A stretch of 64,000 nt of DNA, taken from contig NZ_CP094351.1 of NCBI RefSeq assembly GCF_022807995.1, positions 2,325,001 to 2,389,000 of the forward strand. The letters run 5' to 3'. The DNA is from Pseudomonas orientalis. Lineage in GTDB: Bacteria; Pseudomonadota; Gammaproteobacteria; Pseudomonadales; Pseudomonadaceae. Positions within the stretch are counted from its first letter, which is position 1, and every line of letters begins with the position of its first letter. Of the stretch, positions 62,887 to 64,000 are shown one piece after another. A program made the position numbers and the translations under genes. The notes beneath the pieces are model-generated. The model did no database searches and was not told where the DNA came from. It saw only the letters and a list, made by a program, of their open reading frames with translations.

Positions 62887-63297
62887 TTATTCCGGGATAA
62901 CCGCGATCACATCGATTTCCATCAGCCACTGCGGCTGGCCCAGGGCCGAGACCACCAGCCCGGTGGAGATCGGGAACACGCCCTTGAGCCACTTGCCGAC
63001 TTCCTGATACACCGGTTCGCGGTAGCGCGGGTCGATCAGGTAGGTGGTGGTCTTGACGATATGCGACAGGTCGGAACCCGCTTCCTCGAGCAACTGCTTG
63101 ACGTTTTTCATCGCCTGTTCGGCCTGGGCCCGCGGGTCACCAAGGCCCACCAGTCGGCCCTCGAAATCAGTGCCCACCTGACCGCGCACATACACAGTAT
63201 TGCCGGCGCGCACGGCCTGGCACAGGTCATTGTCCAGGCTCTGGTTGGGGTAGGTTTGCTTGGTGTTGAACATGCGAATACGGGTGTGAGTAGGCAT
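62887..63297 (-). CDS. Rid (YjgF/UK114) family protein without the RidA arginine
   Basis: 136 aa from the ATG with GGAG nine bases upstream. Rid fold: TYPNQSLDNDLCQAVRAGNTVYVRGQVGTDFEGRLVG near the start and a C-terminal LMEIDVIAVIPE. In classical RidA an Arg near residue 105 binds the carboxylate of the imine/enamine substrate; the matching segment here is VFPISTGLVVSAL, with no Arg. So it belongs to a non-archetypal Rid clade linked with a catabolic operon. It lies 11 bases after the DUF1028 gene's start region and is co-transcribed with the oxidoreductase upstream. Confidence 0.88.
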   Translation of the reverse strand: MPTHTRIRMFNTKQTYPNQSLDNDLCQAVRAGNTVYVRGQVGTDFEGRLVGLGDPRAQAEQAMKNVKQLLEEAGSDLSHIVKTTTYLIDPRYREPVYQEVGKWLKGVFPISTGLVVSALGQPQWLMEIDVIAVIPE

Positions 63298-63320
63298 GGA
63301 AAAAAACTCCGGCAAAGGGA

Positions 63321-64000
63321 TCAGGCGCTGACAGGGGACGGACGAACCAGCGCGGCGGGTTCGCGATACTCAAGGTATTGACGCTGGATGGCGATGTGGT
63401 CAGCCACGTACTTGGCGTCGTGCCACACGCCCCAGATAAACGACGAGCCACGGCGCGACTGCCAGGGCAGCCCCAGGAAATAAATCCCGGCCTCGCTGGA
63501 GACCCCGCGCTGGTGCCGGGGCTTGCCGGCCGCGTCGAACGCATCCACCTGGAGCCAGCTGTAGTCCACGGCAAAGCCGGTGGCCCAGATGATCGAGGTA
63601 ATGCCGGCCTGGGCCAGGTCCAGTTCCAGTATCGGATGCTTGATGCAGTCGGCATCCGGGAATACGCGGCGGGCGTCGGGCTCCAGGGGCAGGTCGAGGC
63701 CGTTGCGCTCGATGTAGGCATCGGCCGCATCCAGCAGGGCCAGGTAGTTCTCGTCGCCACGGGCCAGGTTGTCCACCAGGTTGGGCTGGAACGTCGCCAC
63801 GTTGCCATTGAAGGACTGGGTGAGGCCGACCAGGGTCATGCCCTGCTGGGCCAGCTCACGAAAATCGATGGTCTTGCCGCCATGGGCGCCGCTGACGGCG
63901 ATGGTCACGTGCTCACGGCCAGGTTTCATCGCGGCCTGGTCCCACTCGCCCAGCACCCCCAGCCACCAGCAGAAATCCCGCTGGCGATAGGCGCGAGGCG
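63321..64000 (-). CDS. FAD-dependent oxidoreductase (flavin monooxygenase-like), C-terminal part only
   Basis: The frame is open past the right edge on the minus strand, so only the last ~226 residues are present (PRAYRQRDFCWWLGVLGEWDQ ... VRPSPVSA). Visible: a late ATGFAVDYSWLQVD and GIYFLGLPW, the pattern of the C-terminal half of flavin-containing monooxygenases and related FAD oxidoreductases. The N-terminal GxGxxG is outside the window. It starts the operon of Rid, DUF1028 and ArgE-like genes and probably oxidises the imported nitrogen compound. Confidence 0.83.
   Translation of the reverse strand, partial: PRAYRQRDFCWWLGVLGEWDQAAMKPGREHVTIAVSGAHGGKTIDFRELAQQGMTLVGLTQSFNGNVATFQPNLVDNLARGDENYLALLDAADAYIERNGLDLPLEPDARRVFPDADCIKHPILELDLAQAGITSIIWATGFAVDYSWLQVDAFDAAGKPRHQRGVSSEAGIYFLGLPWQSRRGSSFIWGVWHDAKYVADHIAIQRQYLEYREPAALVRPSPVSA

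Overview
The window (about 60-65% G+C by eye) looks like chromosomal DNA of a fluorescent Pseudomonas, most likely the P. fluorescens group. It carries a pyoverdine block (terminal NRPS, FpvA, PvdE, PvdF), two PvdS-type iron-starvation boxes, an AprA-like protease, an acetoin dehydrogenase operon and many GTGGGAGGGGGCTTGC-type REP/REPIN repeats, all typical of that group. The terminal NRPS reads as Lys / hydroxyornithine-like (epimerised) / Ser plus thioesterase, which fits a pyoverdine ending in a cyclic Lys-fOHOrn-Ser tripeptide, as I recall for SBW25-type strains. No RNA genes, IS elements, prophage or CRISPR were recognised.

Layout. 1-17.5 kb: pyoverdine genes: pvdD-like NRPS (+, 5' end outside the window), fpvA and pvdE (-), pvdF (+, divergent from pvdE). 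Two tandem REPIN arrays (11.7-12.2 and 17.5-18.4 kb) bracket fpvA-pvdE-pvdF, and each carries copies of the 3' end of a neighbouring gene. 18.4-25.5 kb: LuxR-type regulator, serralysin, MocR regulator, rubredoxin, TIM-barrel protein, LysE exporter, M20 carboxypeptidase. 25.5-32.3 kb: an AT-richer polymorphic-toxin locus: Rhs protein with a swapped 189-residue tip, its immunity gene, a second unknown small gene and the decayed remnant of another immunity gene. 32.4-41.5 kb: RND pump and adaptor, divergent MFS pump, pirin, a repeat-rich gap with a possible three-way-junction element, an MscS/cNMP channel and an AhpD-like protein. 41.5-50 kb: TonB receptor and the acetoin system (reductase, AcoR, AcoABC), with a shared 17-bp palindrome and a sigma-54 promoter. 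50-58 kb: LysR plus AKR/SDR/SRPBCC operon, P-loop kinase, a DapF paralogue lacking one catalytic Cys, an RsbQ-like hydrolase paired with a PAS histidine kinase, and a TPM-domain protein. 58-64 kb: NCS1 permease, LysR, and a four-gene catabolic-looking operon (FAD oxidoreductase, Rid protein, DUF1028, ArgE-like deacylase) running off the right edge.

The points most worth a second look are the REPIN arrays that captured gene ends on both sides of the pyoverdine receptor/exporter cassette, the toxin/immunity locus with an immunity-gene fossil, the divergent PvdS boxes, the candidate AcoR operator, the altered DapF active site, and the incomplete FAD-oxidoreductase/Rid/DUF1028 cluster.
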